Part shown: piece by piece, positions 8,581 through 17,258 of the stretch
Layout of the letters: every line of letters starts with the position of its first letter
How positions within the stretch are numbered: position 1 is the first letter of the stretch
From: JASGCL01 sp965203915
GTDB taxonomy: Bacteria > Pseudomonadota > Alphaproteobacteria > JASGCL01
Reading direction: 5' to 3'
Assembly: GCA_965203915.1 (NCBI GenBank)
Contig: OZ241918.1
Span: forward strand, 930,001-994,000
Length of the DNA: 64,000 nucleotides
The notes under the pieces: model-generated
What the model saw: the letters and a program-made list of their open reading frames with translations, nothing else
Told to the model about the DNA's origin: nothing
Databases searched by the model: none
Position numbers and translations under genes: made by a program

Positions 8581-8599
8581 TATATTATTGAATAATATA
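8581..8599. repeat. 19-base perfect palindrome just upstream of the sucA start
   Basis: Nine-base arms (8581-8589 and 8591-8599) are exact reverse complements around a single G at 8590. The palindrome ends 5 bases before the sucA ATG and occupies the place of a ribosome-binding site. It is entirely A/T apart from the centre, so chance is possible; it could equally be an operator or a start-sequestering hairpin. Confidence 0.5.
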
Positions 8600-8604
8600 A
8601 ATAC

Positions 8605-11600
8605 ATGACCCAGGGTAATGATGTTTTGGATAATGGTTATGCTTCCCCTCTATCTGGGTCGCCGAGCAATGGAGCGATGCAAGGCAAAGATGGGGAAGAT
8701 GCAGGTGGGATGTTGGAGCGCGCCCAGCGGGAGAAATGGCAAGCAGATCTGCAAGTTAGCCTGCAGGGTGGCGGTTCTTATATTTTTGATATTTACAGAC
8801 GCTATTTGCAAGATGCTTCCTCGGTAGCATCGGACTGGCAAGAGGTTTTTGCCACCATGGATGGGGCGAATGGCGTAAACCATGGTTCAGAGCCATCCGA
8901 CATCGGCAATGCTCACGAACAATATTTTACCAACGCCAGCAGTTATCAACCATCGTGGGCGCGGAAATCAAGCAACGGCGCGGCGCAAAAAGATGCGGTT
9001 ATCGGGGTGCATAAAAAATTTGGCAAGAGCCTCTCCGATTTTTTGTTGTCGGGCATGGTGCGCGGCGAAAATTTGCAAGATAGTTTGAGCCGTTACCTCA
9101 GCGATCAAAAGGTGATAGAAGGGGTGATGGGCGAGCGCGAAGTGGCGGAGCGGCTTAATTCTATACGCGCCATCATGCTCATTCGTGCCTTCAGAACGCG
9201 TGGCCATTTGGAGGCCGACCTTGACCCCCTGCAACTATCGCCAAAAATAAATTTTCCCGAATTGGATTATCGCTCGCACGGTTTCACCGAAGAGGATTTG
9301 GAAAAAACCATCTACATCAATTATTATTTGGGGTTAGAAAGCGCAAGGTTAAAGGATATTATTGCGATATGTCGCAAGGCCTATTGCGGGCGTTTTGCAA
9401 TCGAATTCATGCATGTTCAAGACCCTGATGAAAAACTCTGGCTGCAAGAAAAGGTCGAAGCGGATTATGCAGGCAAAAGCCTAACCGCCAACAAGCAGCA
9501 ATCGATTTATCAGCAGATAGTTCATGCCGAAATGTTTGAAAGTTTTTTGGATAAAAAATATCAGGGAGCCAAGAGGTTTGGCTTGGACGGCGGCGAAAGC
9601 ACCATCCCCGTGTTGATGGAAATCATCACCCGCGGTGCCGAATTGGGGATAGAAGAGGTCGATATTGGTATGGCACATCGCGGGCGATTGAATGTGCTGG
9701 CCAATATTTTGGGCAAACCCTATCGGCAAATATTTTATGAATTTTATGGCGGCAGCGTCACCCCCGATAACCTGCCACAGATGGGGGATGTGAAATATCA
9801 CATCGGGGCCAGCCACGACATGGTGGTTAATACCCCCAATGGCGAGCAACGCACGGTTCACCTTTCCCTGTCGCCGAATCCCAGCCACCTGGAAGCGGTT
9901 AACACCGTGGTGTTGGGCAAGGTGCGCGCCAAACAAAAACAAAAAAACGACGATAAAAAAGAGAAGGTGATGGCGGTGTTGTTGCATGGCGATGCGGCCT
10001 TCATTGGCCAGGGGGTGGTGGCAGAAACTTTTTTATTATCGCAGCTAAAGGGCTATCGCACGGGCGGCACCATTCATATCGCCATCAACAACCAGATAGG
10101 CTTCACCACGGTGCCGAAAGATGGTCGGTCATCGCCCTACTGCACCGACATGGCCAAAATGATAGATGCCCCCGTGTTGCATGTTAATGGCGACGACCCC
10201 GAGGTATGCGTGCGCGCCGCGCAATTGGCTGTCGAATATAGGCAAAAATTTAAAAAAGACATTGTTATCGATATTTATTGTTATCGCCGCCATGGCCATA
10301 ACGAAGCCGACGAGCCATTTTTTACCCAACCGTTGATGTATCAAAAAATCTTGGCGCATCCACGCCTAAGTAATATTTATGCCAAGAAATTGGTGGCCGA
10401 ACATATTTTTAGCGATTCAGAAGTACAAGAGATAAGCAAGAATTTTAATGAGCGTTTAGAAAATGCCCTAACCCTTGTCAAGGATTTTAAACAAAACAAG
10501 GTTGATTGGTTGGAAGGCCGTTGGCATGGATTAACCATGGCCGAAGGCGGCAAAAGGAAGGGCGACACCGCGGTCGAAAGCGATGTTATAAAAGAAATAA
10601 CCAGCAAAATTACCCAAGCCCCCGCCAACTTTGCTTTGCATCCTAAAATTGTCGCATCCTTACAAATAAAAAGATTGAGCGTCGAAAATGGTAAAAAAAT
10701 TGATTGGGGCATGGCCGAGGGCTTGGCCTTTGGTAGCCTGCTGCTTGAGGGTATACCGATTAGGTTGTCGGGCGAGGATTCCGAGCGCGGCACTTTTTCT
10801 CATCGCCATGCGGTGTGGTCGGACCAAAAAACGGGCGCGTCCTACGTGCCGCTTAATCACCTGCGGGCGGGGCAAAGCAAGATAGAGGTTATTAATAGCC
10901 CCTTAAGCGAATTTGGGTTGTTGGGTTTTGAATATGGTTATTCCTGTGCCGAACCCCATGCTTTAATATTGTGGGAAGCGCAATTTGGCGATTTTGCCAA
11001 TGGCGCGCAAGTGATTATTGACCAATTTATCGCGGCGGGCGAAACCAAATGGTTTAAAATGTGTGGCTTGGTCATGTTGTTGCCCCATGGTTATGAGGGG
11101 CAGGGGCCAGAGCATTCCTCCGCCAGGTTGGAACGTTATTTAAATCTTTCCGCCGATGATAATTGGCAAGTATGCAATATCACCACGCCCGCCAATTATT
11201 TCCATGCCTTGCGCCGTCAAATCAAAAGGAACTTTCGCAAACCACTTATTGTGATGAGCCCCAAGTCGCTGCTCCGTCATCCGCTTTGTGTTTCTAACCT
11301 AGAGGATTTTGCCACAGGCTCGTCATTTCGGCGTATTCTGCCCGATGATGCTTTCACCGCGGGGCAATTGGTTGCGCCCGACAAATTTGTCAAAGTCATC
11401 CTATGTTCGGGAAAAATTTATTACGACCTTTATCAAGGGCGCGAAAACAACGGGCGCAAAGATATTGCTATCGTGAGGTTGGAGCAATTATACCCTTTCC
11501 CCGATGAAAGCCTGAAAGCCATCATGGAAAAATGTCGGCAGGCGCAATTTGTTTGGTGCCAAGAAGAACCAGAAAATAACGGCGCATGGTCATTCGTGCG

Positions 11601-11751
11601 CCCGCGTATAGAAAAATTGCTACGTCAATTAAAAGCCCCGCAACAAGACCTATTGTATATCGGTCGGCGGGAGGCCGCCAGCCCCGCCGTCGGCTCGGCG
11701 AAGGCGCATAACCTTGAACAGCAAACTATTATTGCCGAGGCGTTAAAATAG
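8605..11751 (+). CDS. sucA: 2-oxoglutarate dehydrogenase E1 component
   Basis: This thiamine-diphosphate enzyme decarboxylates 2-oxoglutarate and passes the succinyl group to the lipoyl arm of SucB. It is 1048 residues, longer than the roughly 930-990 usual, largely because about 45 low-complexity residues precede the conserved E2-contact segment (SYIFDIYRRYLQDASSV, about 53-70). Family motifs follow in order: GMAHRGRLNVLANILGKPY (about 355), HGDAAFIGQGVVAET (about 461), YRRHGHNEADEP (about 560) and HSSARLERYLNLSA near residue 840. A perfect palindrome sits where its ribosome-binding site should be. sucB follows after 16 bases. Confidence 0.97.
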   Translation: MTQGNDVLDNGYASPLSGSPSNGAMQGKDGEDAGGMLERAQREKWQADLQVSLQGGGSYIFDIYRRYLQDASSVASDWQEVFATMDGANGVNHGSEPSDIGNAHEQYFTNASSYQPSWARKSSNGAAQKDAVIGVHKKFGKSLSDFLLSGMVRGENLQDSLSRYLSDQKVIEGVMGEREVAERLNSIRAIMLIRAFRTRGHLEADLDPLQLSPKINFPELDYRSHGFTEEDLEKTIYINYYLGLESARLKDIIAICRKAYCGRFAIEFMHVQDPDEKLWLQEKVEADYAGKSLTANKQQSIYQQIVHAEMFESFLDKKYQGAKRFGLDGGESTIPVLMEIITRGAELGIEEVDIGMAHRGRLNVLANILGKPYRQIFYEFYGGSVTPDNLPQMGDVKYHIGASHDMVVNTPNGEQRTVHLSLSPNPSHLEAVNTVVLGKVRAKQKQKNDDKKEKVMAVLLHGDAAFIGQGVVAETFLLSQLKGYRTGGTIHIAINNQIGFTTVPKDGRSSPYCTDMAKMIDAPVLHVNGDDPEVCVRAAQLAVEYRQKFKKDIVIDIYCYRRHGHNEADEPFFTQPLMYQKILAHPRLSNIYAKKLVAEHIFSDSEVQEISKNFNERLENALTLVKDFKQNKVDWLEGRWHGLTMAEGGKRKGDTAVESDVIKEITSKITQAPANFALHPKIVASLQIKRLSVENGKKIDWGMAEGLAFGSLLLEGIPIRLSGEDSERGTFSHRHAVWSDQKTGASYVPLNHLRAGQSKIEVINSPLSEFGLLGFEYGYSCAEPHALILWEAQFGDFANGAQVIIDQFIAAGETKWFKMCGLVMLLPHGYEGQGPEHSSARLERYLNLSADDNWQVCNITTPANYFHALRRQIKRNFRKPLIVMSPKSLLRHPLCVSNLEDFATGSSFRRILPDDAFTAGQLVAPDKFVKVILCSGKIYYDLYQGRENNGRKDIAIVRLEQLYPFPDESLKAIMEKCRQAQFVWCQEEPENNGAWSFVRPRIEKLLRQLKAPQQDLLYIGRREAASPAVGSAKAHNLEQQTIIAEALK

Positions 11752-11767
11752 TGATAGAAAAAAAATC

Positions 11768-12931
11768 ATGATAGAAGTAAAGGTTCCTGCATTGGGTGAG
11801 TCGATTATGTCGGCGCGCGTTGCGAAGTTGTTGGTGGCGCCAGGCGACAGCGTGAAAAAAGATGACAACCTTTGCTTGTTAGATACAGAAAAAATAAGTT
11901 TAGAAGTCATAGCCCCCGAAAACGGGGTGCTGACCCAATGGCAAGTTAAAGAGGGCGACGATGTTCAAGTTGGTGGCCTATTGGGAATCATCGACGAACA
12001 TGCTACCGCCGCCGCCGACAATCAACCAAAAAAAGCAATGGAGGCAACCGTGGTGGCAACGCCAGGGCAAAGACCCGCGGAATTCTCCGATAAAAAAGAA
12101 ATCAAGGCACCGTCAGAAAATATTTCGAGTGCGGCGTCATCCGCTGCACAACCTGCGGCGCAATCGCAACCTCAATTGACGCCCATGCCGCATGCCCAGG
12201 CCTATCACATGCCCCCCCACGTGACCGATGAACGGGGAGAGGAAAGAGTCAAGATGAGCAAATTGCGCGAGGCTATCGCCAGGCGGTTGAAATATTCACA
12301 AAACAACGCGGCGACCTTAAGCACCTTTAACGAGGTTGATATGTCGTCATTGATAGAAATGCGCCAATTGCATCGCGAACGTTTTCAAAAAGAATATGGC
12401 ACAAAATTGGGCTTCATGAGTTTTTTTGTGAAGGCAGTATGCGCGGCCCTCAAATCTTTTCCGATAGTCAACGCTGAAATTTCGGGGAATGAGGTTATCT
12501 ATAAAAATTATTATGATATTGGTATCGCGGTGGGCTCACCCACGGGTTTGGTGGTGCCTGTATTAAAAGATGCCGACAAAAAATCATTTGCGGTTATCGA
12601 AAAGGCTATTTCGGAATTTGGCAGTAAGGCCGAGGGCGGACAATTAACCCTGGCCGACCTTGCGGGCGGCACCTTTACCATTACCAACGGCGGTATTTTT
12701 GGTTCGATGCTATCAACCCCCATTCTTAACCCGCCACAATCGGCTATATTGGGCATGCACAAGATACAAGAACGCGCCGTGGTTAAAAACGGCATGATAG
12801 CCATTGCCCCCGTGATGTACCTTGCTTTATCTTATGACCATCGCATCATCGATGGCAGGGAAGCCGTTAGTTTCCTGACCGAGGTTAAAAATTTACTCGA
12901 ACGCCCCGAAAGATTAATGTTGGAAATTTAA
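11768..12931 (+). CDS. sucB: Dihydrolipoyllysine succinyltransferase (E2 of 2-oxoglutarate dehydrogenase), lacking a clear E3-binding domain
   Basis: SucB forms the core of the 2-oxoglutarate dehydrogenase complex and moves succinyl groups from E1 to CoA. Residues 1-77 are a lipoyl domain with Lys42 in DTEKIS as attachment site. Residues about 160-387 are the catalytic domain, with FNEVDMSSL, GFMSFFVKA and the active motif SYDHRIIDG. The linker (about 78-160) is Ala/Gln/Pro-rich, and I find no peripheral subunit-binding domain of the usual form, which normally docks E3 and/or E1. At 387 residues it is correspondingly short. No lpd (E3) gene follows. Confidence 0.95.
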   Translation: MIEVKVPALGESIMSARVAKLLVAPGDSVKKDDNLCLLDTEKISLEVIAPENGVLTQWQVKEGDDVQVGGLLGIIDEHATAAADNQPKKAMEATVVATPGQRPAEFSDKKEIKAPSENISSAASSAAQPAAQSQPQLTPMPHAQAYHMPPHVTDERGEERVKMSKLREAIARRLKYSQNNAATLSTFNEVDMSSLIEMRQLHRERFQKEYGTKLGFMSFFVKAVCAALKSFPIVNAEISGNEVIYKNYYDIGIAVGSPTGLVVPVLKDADKKSFAVIEKAISEFGSKAEGGQLTLADLAGGTFTITNGGIFGSMLSTPILNPPQSAILGMHKIQERAVVKNGMIAIAPVMYLALSYDHRIIDGREAVSFLTEVKNLLERPERLMLEI

Positions 12932-12952
12932 GAAACAATTTTTAAATTTTGC

Positions 12953-12981
12953 TTGACAGGGGTGGTGGTTTGCGGTATTTG
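12953..12981 (+). promoter_or_regulatory. Candidate promoter for the DUF4167 gene
   Basis: A perfect TTGACA (12953-12958) is followed after 17 bases by TATTTG (12976-12981). It would give an unusually long untranslated leader of about 240 bases before the ATG at 13228. Confidence 0.45.
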
Positions 12982-13161
12982 CTTGTCATAGATATTTTTT
13001 GGGCTAACCAATGGTTGTATCATAACTCGTTTATGTTATAACTAAAAAAAATTGTATTATAGATTATTGATAATCTGTTAGGCACAGCTAAATATTAAAA
13101 ATATCTCCATTGTTAATCATTGGTTTAATATTTTTTTAGAATTGATATTATTCTAGAAAAA

Positions 13162-13180
13162 GTTGGTTAAGAAAACCAAC
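13162..13180. other. Perfect 7-bp hairpin GTTGGTT-AAGAA-AACCAAC in the DUF4167 leader
   Basis: GTTGGTT (13162-13168) and AACCAAC (13174-13180) are exact reverse complements around an AAGAA loop. On the minus strand the stem is followed by TTTTTCT, so it could terminate minus-strand transcription, but no minus-strand gene lies upstream. It ends 47 bases before the DUF4167 start codon. Confidence 0.5.
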
Positions 13181-13227
13181 CATGAAAAACTAAAACTCAA
13201 TAATAATCGGACTAAATAGAAAAAATA

Positions 13228-13800
13228 ATGCAAAGACAGAATAATTGGCGCCGTCATGGCAGTCGCGGCGGTGGTAACCGTGGTGGTGGAAATCGTGGTC
13301 GCGGTGGCGGCAGCAGACAAAGCAACGCCGTGGTAAGAAACCCCTTACGACAACAAATGGATTCAAACGGCCCATTGGGCAGGGTGCGTGGTAACGCGAT
13401 GCAGATCATGGACAAATATCTTGTGTTGGCCAAAGAAGCCATGTCAGATGGCGATAGAGTATTGGCGGAGGCTTGTTTGCAATATGCCGAACATTATCAA
13501 CGACTGATAACCGAGCATCAGGGGCAATTTAAACCGAGCGATGATGACGGTATGTCATCTGATAATTATGGTGATAACGATTCGCAACAACCTTTGCCAC
13601 GTTCTGGCGGCATGCGCGGCGGTAATGGCGGCGATGTAAGGATGATGAGTCGTGGCGTCGTGCGTTATGTTGATGATAACGATAACGAAGAATCGTCGGG
13701 CAATGAAAATGCGAATGGCGAAGATTTGCCCAGCTTTTTGACTGGCAACCAACGCGCCGTGAATAAAAGAAAATCAAATAGGGATGATGACATGGAATAA
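13228..13800 (+). CDS. DUF4167 domain protein
   Basis: This family is found almost only in alphaproteobacteria and its function is not established. The 190-residue protein starts with an Arg/Gly-rich tail (about 1-35, RGGGNRGGGNRGRGGG), which suggests RNA binding. The conserved domain follows at about 36-90: NPLRQQMDSNGP, RVRGNA, GDRVLAEACLQYAEHYQRL. The acidic, low-complexity C-terminus contains EDLPSFLTG. In many relatives this gene follows prfA-prmC; here it follows sucB and has its own long leader. Confidence 0.9.
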   Translation: MQRQNNWRRHGSRGGGNRGGGNRGRGGGSRQSNAVVRNPLRQQMDSNGPLGRVRGNAMQIMDKYLVLAKEAMSDGDRVLAEACLQYAEHYQRLITEHQGQFKPSDDDGMSSDNYGDNDSQQPLPRSGGMRGGNGGDVRMMSRGVVRYVDDNDNEESSGNENANGEDLPSFLTGNQRAVNKRKSNRDDDME

Positions 13801-13877
13801 GATACATGGTGGAGGATTGATAACAACAGATTATTATTTTATCTCCTCGCCATCTAATCATTAGTGCTGGTATTATC

Positions 13878-15077
13878 ATGTTCAGAAAAAACTTCCTTTA
13901 TATATTTTTTTATTTTGCACTTGTCTTATTGTTAGGACTAAGCTTTTATTTTTATTCTCAGTTAGATTTATACAACATCGTTATTTATTGCGGCTTGGCT
14001 TGGCTGGGCTTATCTTTTTTGCATTTGTTGTTAGCGGGTCGGGGAAAGGGCAGAAGATCGGTTAATGAACTTCATGCTACGCCGCATGCGCGCGCTGGCA
14101 CGGTGGCTAGAACATCATCGGCTAGTTCAAACCACATGGCTGCTAGCCTTAGCCCTGCGCAACATAAGGCAAGCCCCAGTGCCATGATGCCAGAATCCAG
14201 CGAACCCAAAAAAATTCCAAGCAAAAAAGTCAATGCCATGCAGGATATTTTTAAAAATGCTTACCAAAACGAATTGTTAACGGGTGGTTTGGCTTTGGTC
14301 ATGATAGGGCATGACGTGGTGGATACAAAAACCCGCCAATTAAAAGGTTATTATTGCCAAGGTTTTATCGAATACCCCAATGGCCAGGGCATTGACACCG
14401 CTAGTATTATTAATGCCAGTCCCAAAGATGCCGTGGCGGGTGATATCGAAATTTTATTATTGGAAACCTTGCGCTTTTATTGGCAAAAAGTATTTCAGGA
14501 TGGCTTCCAAGCCGAAGAAGGTAGCCAAGAAAAATACTCGCAAGTCAATAATTTGCCCTATTGTTTTTTTCCCCTGTCCGAACGTGCCCTGAACGAGAAG
14601 GGATTTATGAATGACCTCAAAAGTTTTTTAAAATCACAGAAAATTTCAAACCCAGGATTGGCAAGGGCCTTTAGCCGCATGGTTTTTATCTTGCCCTTTA
14701 CCGCGGGGCTTTACCGTCATGCCGAAAATTGCCAATTTTTAAATTCGGAAGGAATCAAATTGGCGATGCTTTATACCAACGACAACACAACCTTGCTCAA
14801 CCCGATATTGGACGATGACCCGTCGCTATTATTACGCACGGGGATTGATTTTTATCTATCTTCTTTTGATAACTTGCAATTCTTGCAGGAAAAAATGGGT
14901 TATGAACTCATGGCGGAGAAGATTACATCCTTGGAAAAATTGAGATTAAAAATGATGGTATTTAATGTTGATAATGAACAGATTTATAATAATTTACCGC
15001 ACGGTGTATCCTTGGTCATGGGGAAAATGTTTGATAAACAAACCCGTTTGGCGCGCTTGCCCTTGCCATCGATTTGA
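13878..15077 (+). CDS. Membrane protein with a degenerate EAL-like domain (tentative)
   Basis: No clear family is obvious. The 399-residue protein has two membrane segments (about 6-25 and 33-52), a Ser/Ala-rich linker to about residue 118 and a soluble domain. That domain resembles inactive EAL proteins of the TipF kind: VVDTKTRQLKGYYCQGF replaces the usual repertoire leading to the E-A-L triad (here Gln161-Gly-Phe), followed by an LLLETLRFYW helix and CFFPLSERALNEKGFMNDL, like the FxNxS strand. Catalytic acidic residues seem absent, so c-di-GMP hydrolysis is unlikely; binding or scaffolding is possible. Its stop overlaps an alternative TTG start of the next gene, suggesting co-transcription. 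Confidence 0.5.
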   Translation: MFRKNFLYIFFYFALVLLLGLSFYFYSQLDLYNIVIYCGLAWLGLSFLHLLLAGRGKGRRSVNELHATPHARAGTVARTSSASSNHMAASLSPAQHKASPSAMMPESSEPKKIPSKKVNAMQDIFKNAYQNELLTGGLALVMIGHDVVDTKTRQLKGYYCQGFIEYPNGQGIDTASIINASPKDAVAGDIEILLLETLRFYWQKVFQDGFQAEEGSQEKYSQVNNLPYCFFPLSERALNEKGFMNDLKSFLKSQKISNPGLARAFSRMVFILPFTAGLYRHAENCQFLNSEGIKLAMLYTNDNTTLLNPILDDDPSLLLRTGIDFYLSSFDNLQFLQEKMGYELMAEKITSLEKLRLKMMVFNVDNEQIYNNLPHGVSLVMGKMFDKQTRLARLPLPSI

Positions 15078-15106
15078 TTAAGGACAACAACAAGACAAAC
15101 AACAGC

Positions 15107-15967
15107 ATGACAAGAATTTTAAGCGGCATCAAGGATATTCTGGGCCATTACGATCTGGCGATTATTGACCAATGGGGCGTGTTGCATAATGGGGTGGTGC
15201 CATTTCGCGGTGCGGTGGATGCCGTGGCCGCGTTGCATGAAGCAGGCACAAAAATTATTGTCCTTTCTAATTCGGGTAAGTTAGCCAGCCATTCGCATAG
15301 ATTGATAGGCAGGATGGGCTTCAACATGGATGCTATCCACAAGGTTATAAGTTCGGGCCAGGCGGCGCGCGAATGGTTGATAGATAAAAAAGATCCCTTG
15401 GCAAAAAATATTGCAACGGGCGATAAGAAAAAATTATTGTTTTGGGGGTTTGACGATGACCATCGCGCCATAGATGATTTGGGCTTTATTATGACCGACG
15501 CGGTCGAAGAGGCTGATATTATCTTGGCGGCGGGCGCGGGGCGTGGCGCATTAGAAGCCTATCAAGATGAGATGGATGTTGGGATAAAAAAAAATATCAC
15601 CATGTTATGCACCAACCCCGACATGGTGGCCAACATGCCCGACGGGTCATTAAAAATTTGCCCAGGCAGTTTAGCAAAATATTACGAGGAGCAAGGCGGA
15701 CATGTTGTAAGGTTTGGCAAGCCAGCCAAGGAAGTTTACGACATGTGCAAGCAGGAATTTCCCGCGGCAAGAAAAATCATTGGGATAGGTGATAGCCTTG
15801 AGCATGATATTGCGGGGGCGAGGGTGTCCGAGATTGATTCCTTGTTTATTCTGGGCGGCATCCATGCCGCGGATTTTTACCATGGCATAGACAAACAACG
15901 GATGGAAAATTTATTTAAGACTTATGACGCGACGCCGCATTTTGTCCTTGATAGCTTCCACCTGTAA
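15107..15967 (+). CDS. HAD superfamily class IIA hydrolase (TIGR01459-like)
   Basis: A phosphatase-fold protein of unknown substrate. It has the class IIA (NagD-like) motifs: DQWGVLHNG, in which the first catalytic Asp is kept, VLSNSGK as the motif II threonine/serine loop, and IGIGDSLEHDIAGA as motif IV. Phosphoglycolate- or nucleotide-type phosphatase activity is known for relatives, but the substrate here cannot be told. I prefer the ATG at 15107, because the family usually starts shortly before this motif; a TTG at 15074 overlapping the upstream stop would add 11 residues. An AAGGA lies too far upstream to help. Confidence 0.85.
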   Translation: MTRILSGIKDILGHYDLAIIDQWGVLHNGVVPFRGAVDAVAALHEAGTKIIVLSNSGKLASHSHRLIGRMGFNMDAIHKVISSGQAAREWLIDKKDPLAKNIATGDKKKLLFWGFDDDHRAIDDLGFIMTDAVEEADIILAAGAGRGALEAYQDEMDVGIKKNITMLCTNPDMVANMPDGSLKICPGSLAKYYEEQGGHVVRFGKPAKEVYDMCKQEFPAARKIIGIGDSLEHDIAGARVSEIDSLFILGGIHAADFYHGIDKQRMENLFKTYDATPHFVLDSFHL

Positions 15968-16016
15968 CTGCTATTTTTGACTCGTCAAATTCTTAGAAAG
16001 AATATATAGATAACAT

Positions 16017-16514
16017 ATGACCCAGCGTTTTTTTTCTTTGCTTTTGTTGTTGTGCTTGCTTGTGGGGTTGTCGGCTTGCGCCGAAACATTGCGCCGCGGT
16101 CAGGTGGTGAAGGATTATCAATTAGAAATGTTAGAAGTTGGCAAAAGCACCTACAATGACGTGCTTGAGAATCTTGGCACGCCAACCAGTTTTTCTAATT
16201 ATGACAAACGTATATGGTATTATTTCAGCCAGACCAGAAACCAATGGGGTTTCTTATCGCCAAGCTTCGCCGACCAAGAGGTTTATCAAATAAAGTTAAA
16301 TGATCAAGGGGTTTATTTGGGCTACAAACGTTTCACGGGGGATGATGCAGTCAAATTATCGGTATCCAAAGACACCACGCCAACCGTTGCGCGTGATAAA
16401 TCATTCCTGCAAGAATTGGTTACCAATTTTGGACGTTACGGCAAAGATAAAAACAAGGTTAGCCCCATCAACCCTGTTCAGCAAAATCCGCTACAAAATA
16501 CCTTCCAACCTTGA
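16017..16514 (+). CDS. bamE: BamE-like outer-membrane assembly lipoprotein (SmpA/OmlA)
   Basis: BamE is a lipoprotein of the BAM complex that inserts outer-membrane barrel proteins. The 165-residue precursor has a lipoprotein signal peptide ending in the lipobox LSAC, with Cys21 as the lipidated residue. The SmpA/OmlA domain follows: VGKSTYNDVLENLGTPT and the tyrosine/tryptophan-rich RIWYYF strand, then VYQIKLNDQGVYLGYKRF. The C-terminus is longer and Pro/Asn/Gln-rich compared with E. coli BamE. It stands 49 bases after the HAD gene. Confidence 0.88.
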   Translation: MTQRFFSLLLLLCLLVGLSACAETLRRGQVVKDYQLEMLEVGKSTYNDVLENLGTPTSFSNYDKRIWYYFSQTRNQWGFLSPSFADQEVYQIKLNDQGVYLGYKRFTGDDAVKLSVSKDTTPTVARDKSFLQELVTNFGRYGKDKNKVSPINPVQQNPLQNTFQP

Positions 16515-16561
16515 TACAAATAGACTATAGAAAATTATTAAAGCCAAGCCAGGTATAAAAA

Positions 16562-17245
16562 ATGACAATTATAAAAAGACAAAAAATGATAGAAGGACAA
16601 TTGATGCCAGCGGGGGTGATTGATTCCGCGCTGCTGGATGGTTTTTTGCATGTTAATCGCGAAGATTTTATGGATGATACGATAGACCAAAAAAAACGTG
16701 CCTATAGCGATAAATGCGTCATGTGCGAAGGGGGTAGGATATTATTATCGCCCATCGCCGCGGGTTTGTTGTTGCAGCATGCCGATTTGCAACCTGGGCA
16801 TAAAACCTTAATTATTGGCGGCGGGTATGGTTATGAATGTAATATTTTGGCCATGATGGGGGTTAATGTTTTTGCATTGCAAAGTTCTTGCGACAAAATA
16901 AAAAAAATGATTCTTAAAAGCAATTTTACAATTGTCGATGCGGAAGGGAGCATTGCCGAAGGTTGCAAAAAATTTGCTCCTTACCAATCTATCATTGTGC
17001 TGGGGTCGCTGCCTGCTATTCCTGAAAAATTATTGGCACAATTGGATGAACATGGCGCGTTGTTGACCAGCCTGCAGGATAAAAAATCCCCGCAAGAAAA
17101 AAATCAATTGGGCAATTTGGTGCGGATTGAAAAAAATGGCAAAATTAATTATTTTGGACAGGTTGCGGGACTGCCCATCATGGCCGAATTTGCCAACCAT
17201 CAACATCAAGCCAGCGGCAACATGATGGATCGCATGGCTTCTTAA
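16562..17245 (+). CDS. Protein-L-isoaspartate O-methyltransferase-like protein with altered SAM motif
   Basis: The 227-residue protein resembles the PCMT family throughout: N-terminal helices (RQKMIEGQLMPAGV), VNREDFM, an EGGRILLSPIAAGLLLQ segment matching the usual PLP-QTISQP region, then a Rossmann core. The SAM-binding motif normally reads EIGTGSGY but here is IIGGGYGYE, and the substrate-binding segment differs too. Repair of damaged aspartyl residues is therefore doubtful; it may belong to the divergent PCMT-like group found near tolC in alphaproteobacteria. No tolC is present; a rhodanese follows after 13 bases, so the two may act together. Confidence 0.75.
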   Translation: MTIIKRQKMIEGQLMPAGVIDSALLDGFLHVNREDFMDDTIDQKKRAYSDKCVMCEGGRILLSPIAAGLLLQHADLQPGHKTLIIGGGYGYECNILAMMGVNVFALQSSCDKIKKMILKSNFTIVDAEGSIAEGCKKFAPYQSIIVLGSLPAIPEKLLAQLDEHGALLTSLQDKKSPQEKNQLGNLVRIEKNGKINYFGQVAGLPIMAEFANHQHQASGNMMDRMAS

Positions 17246-17258
17246 ACCCACGGCTACG

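Larger units (their letters stand above)
12932..13227. other. 296-base AT-rich intergenic region upstream of the DUF4167 gene
   Basis: No coding sequence is apparent. The region holds a promoter-like pair at 12953-12981, an 11-base palindrome AACCAATGGTT (13006-13016), an ATTGGTT copy (13119-13125) and a 7-bp perfect hairpin (13162-13180). The last 200 bases are very AT-rich. It may be the leader of the DUF4167 mRNA or hold a small RNA; sequence alone does not decide. Confidence 0.6.

Noticed and set aside
9481..9987. 168-residue His-rich frame opposite sucA
   Set aside because: Shadow of conserved sucA sequence; the His richness comes from reversed ATG/ATC-type codons.
13190..13375. Arg/His-rich short frame on the minus strand at the DUF4167 start
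   Set aside because: Mirror of the RGG-coding repeat of the DUF4167 gene.
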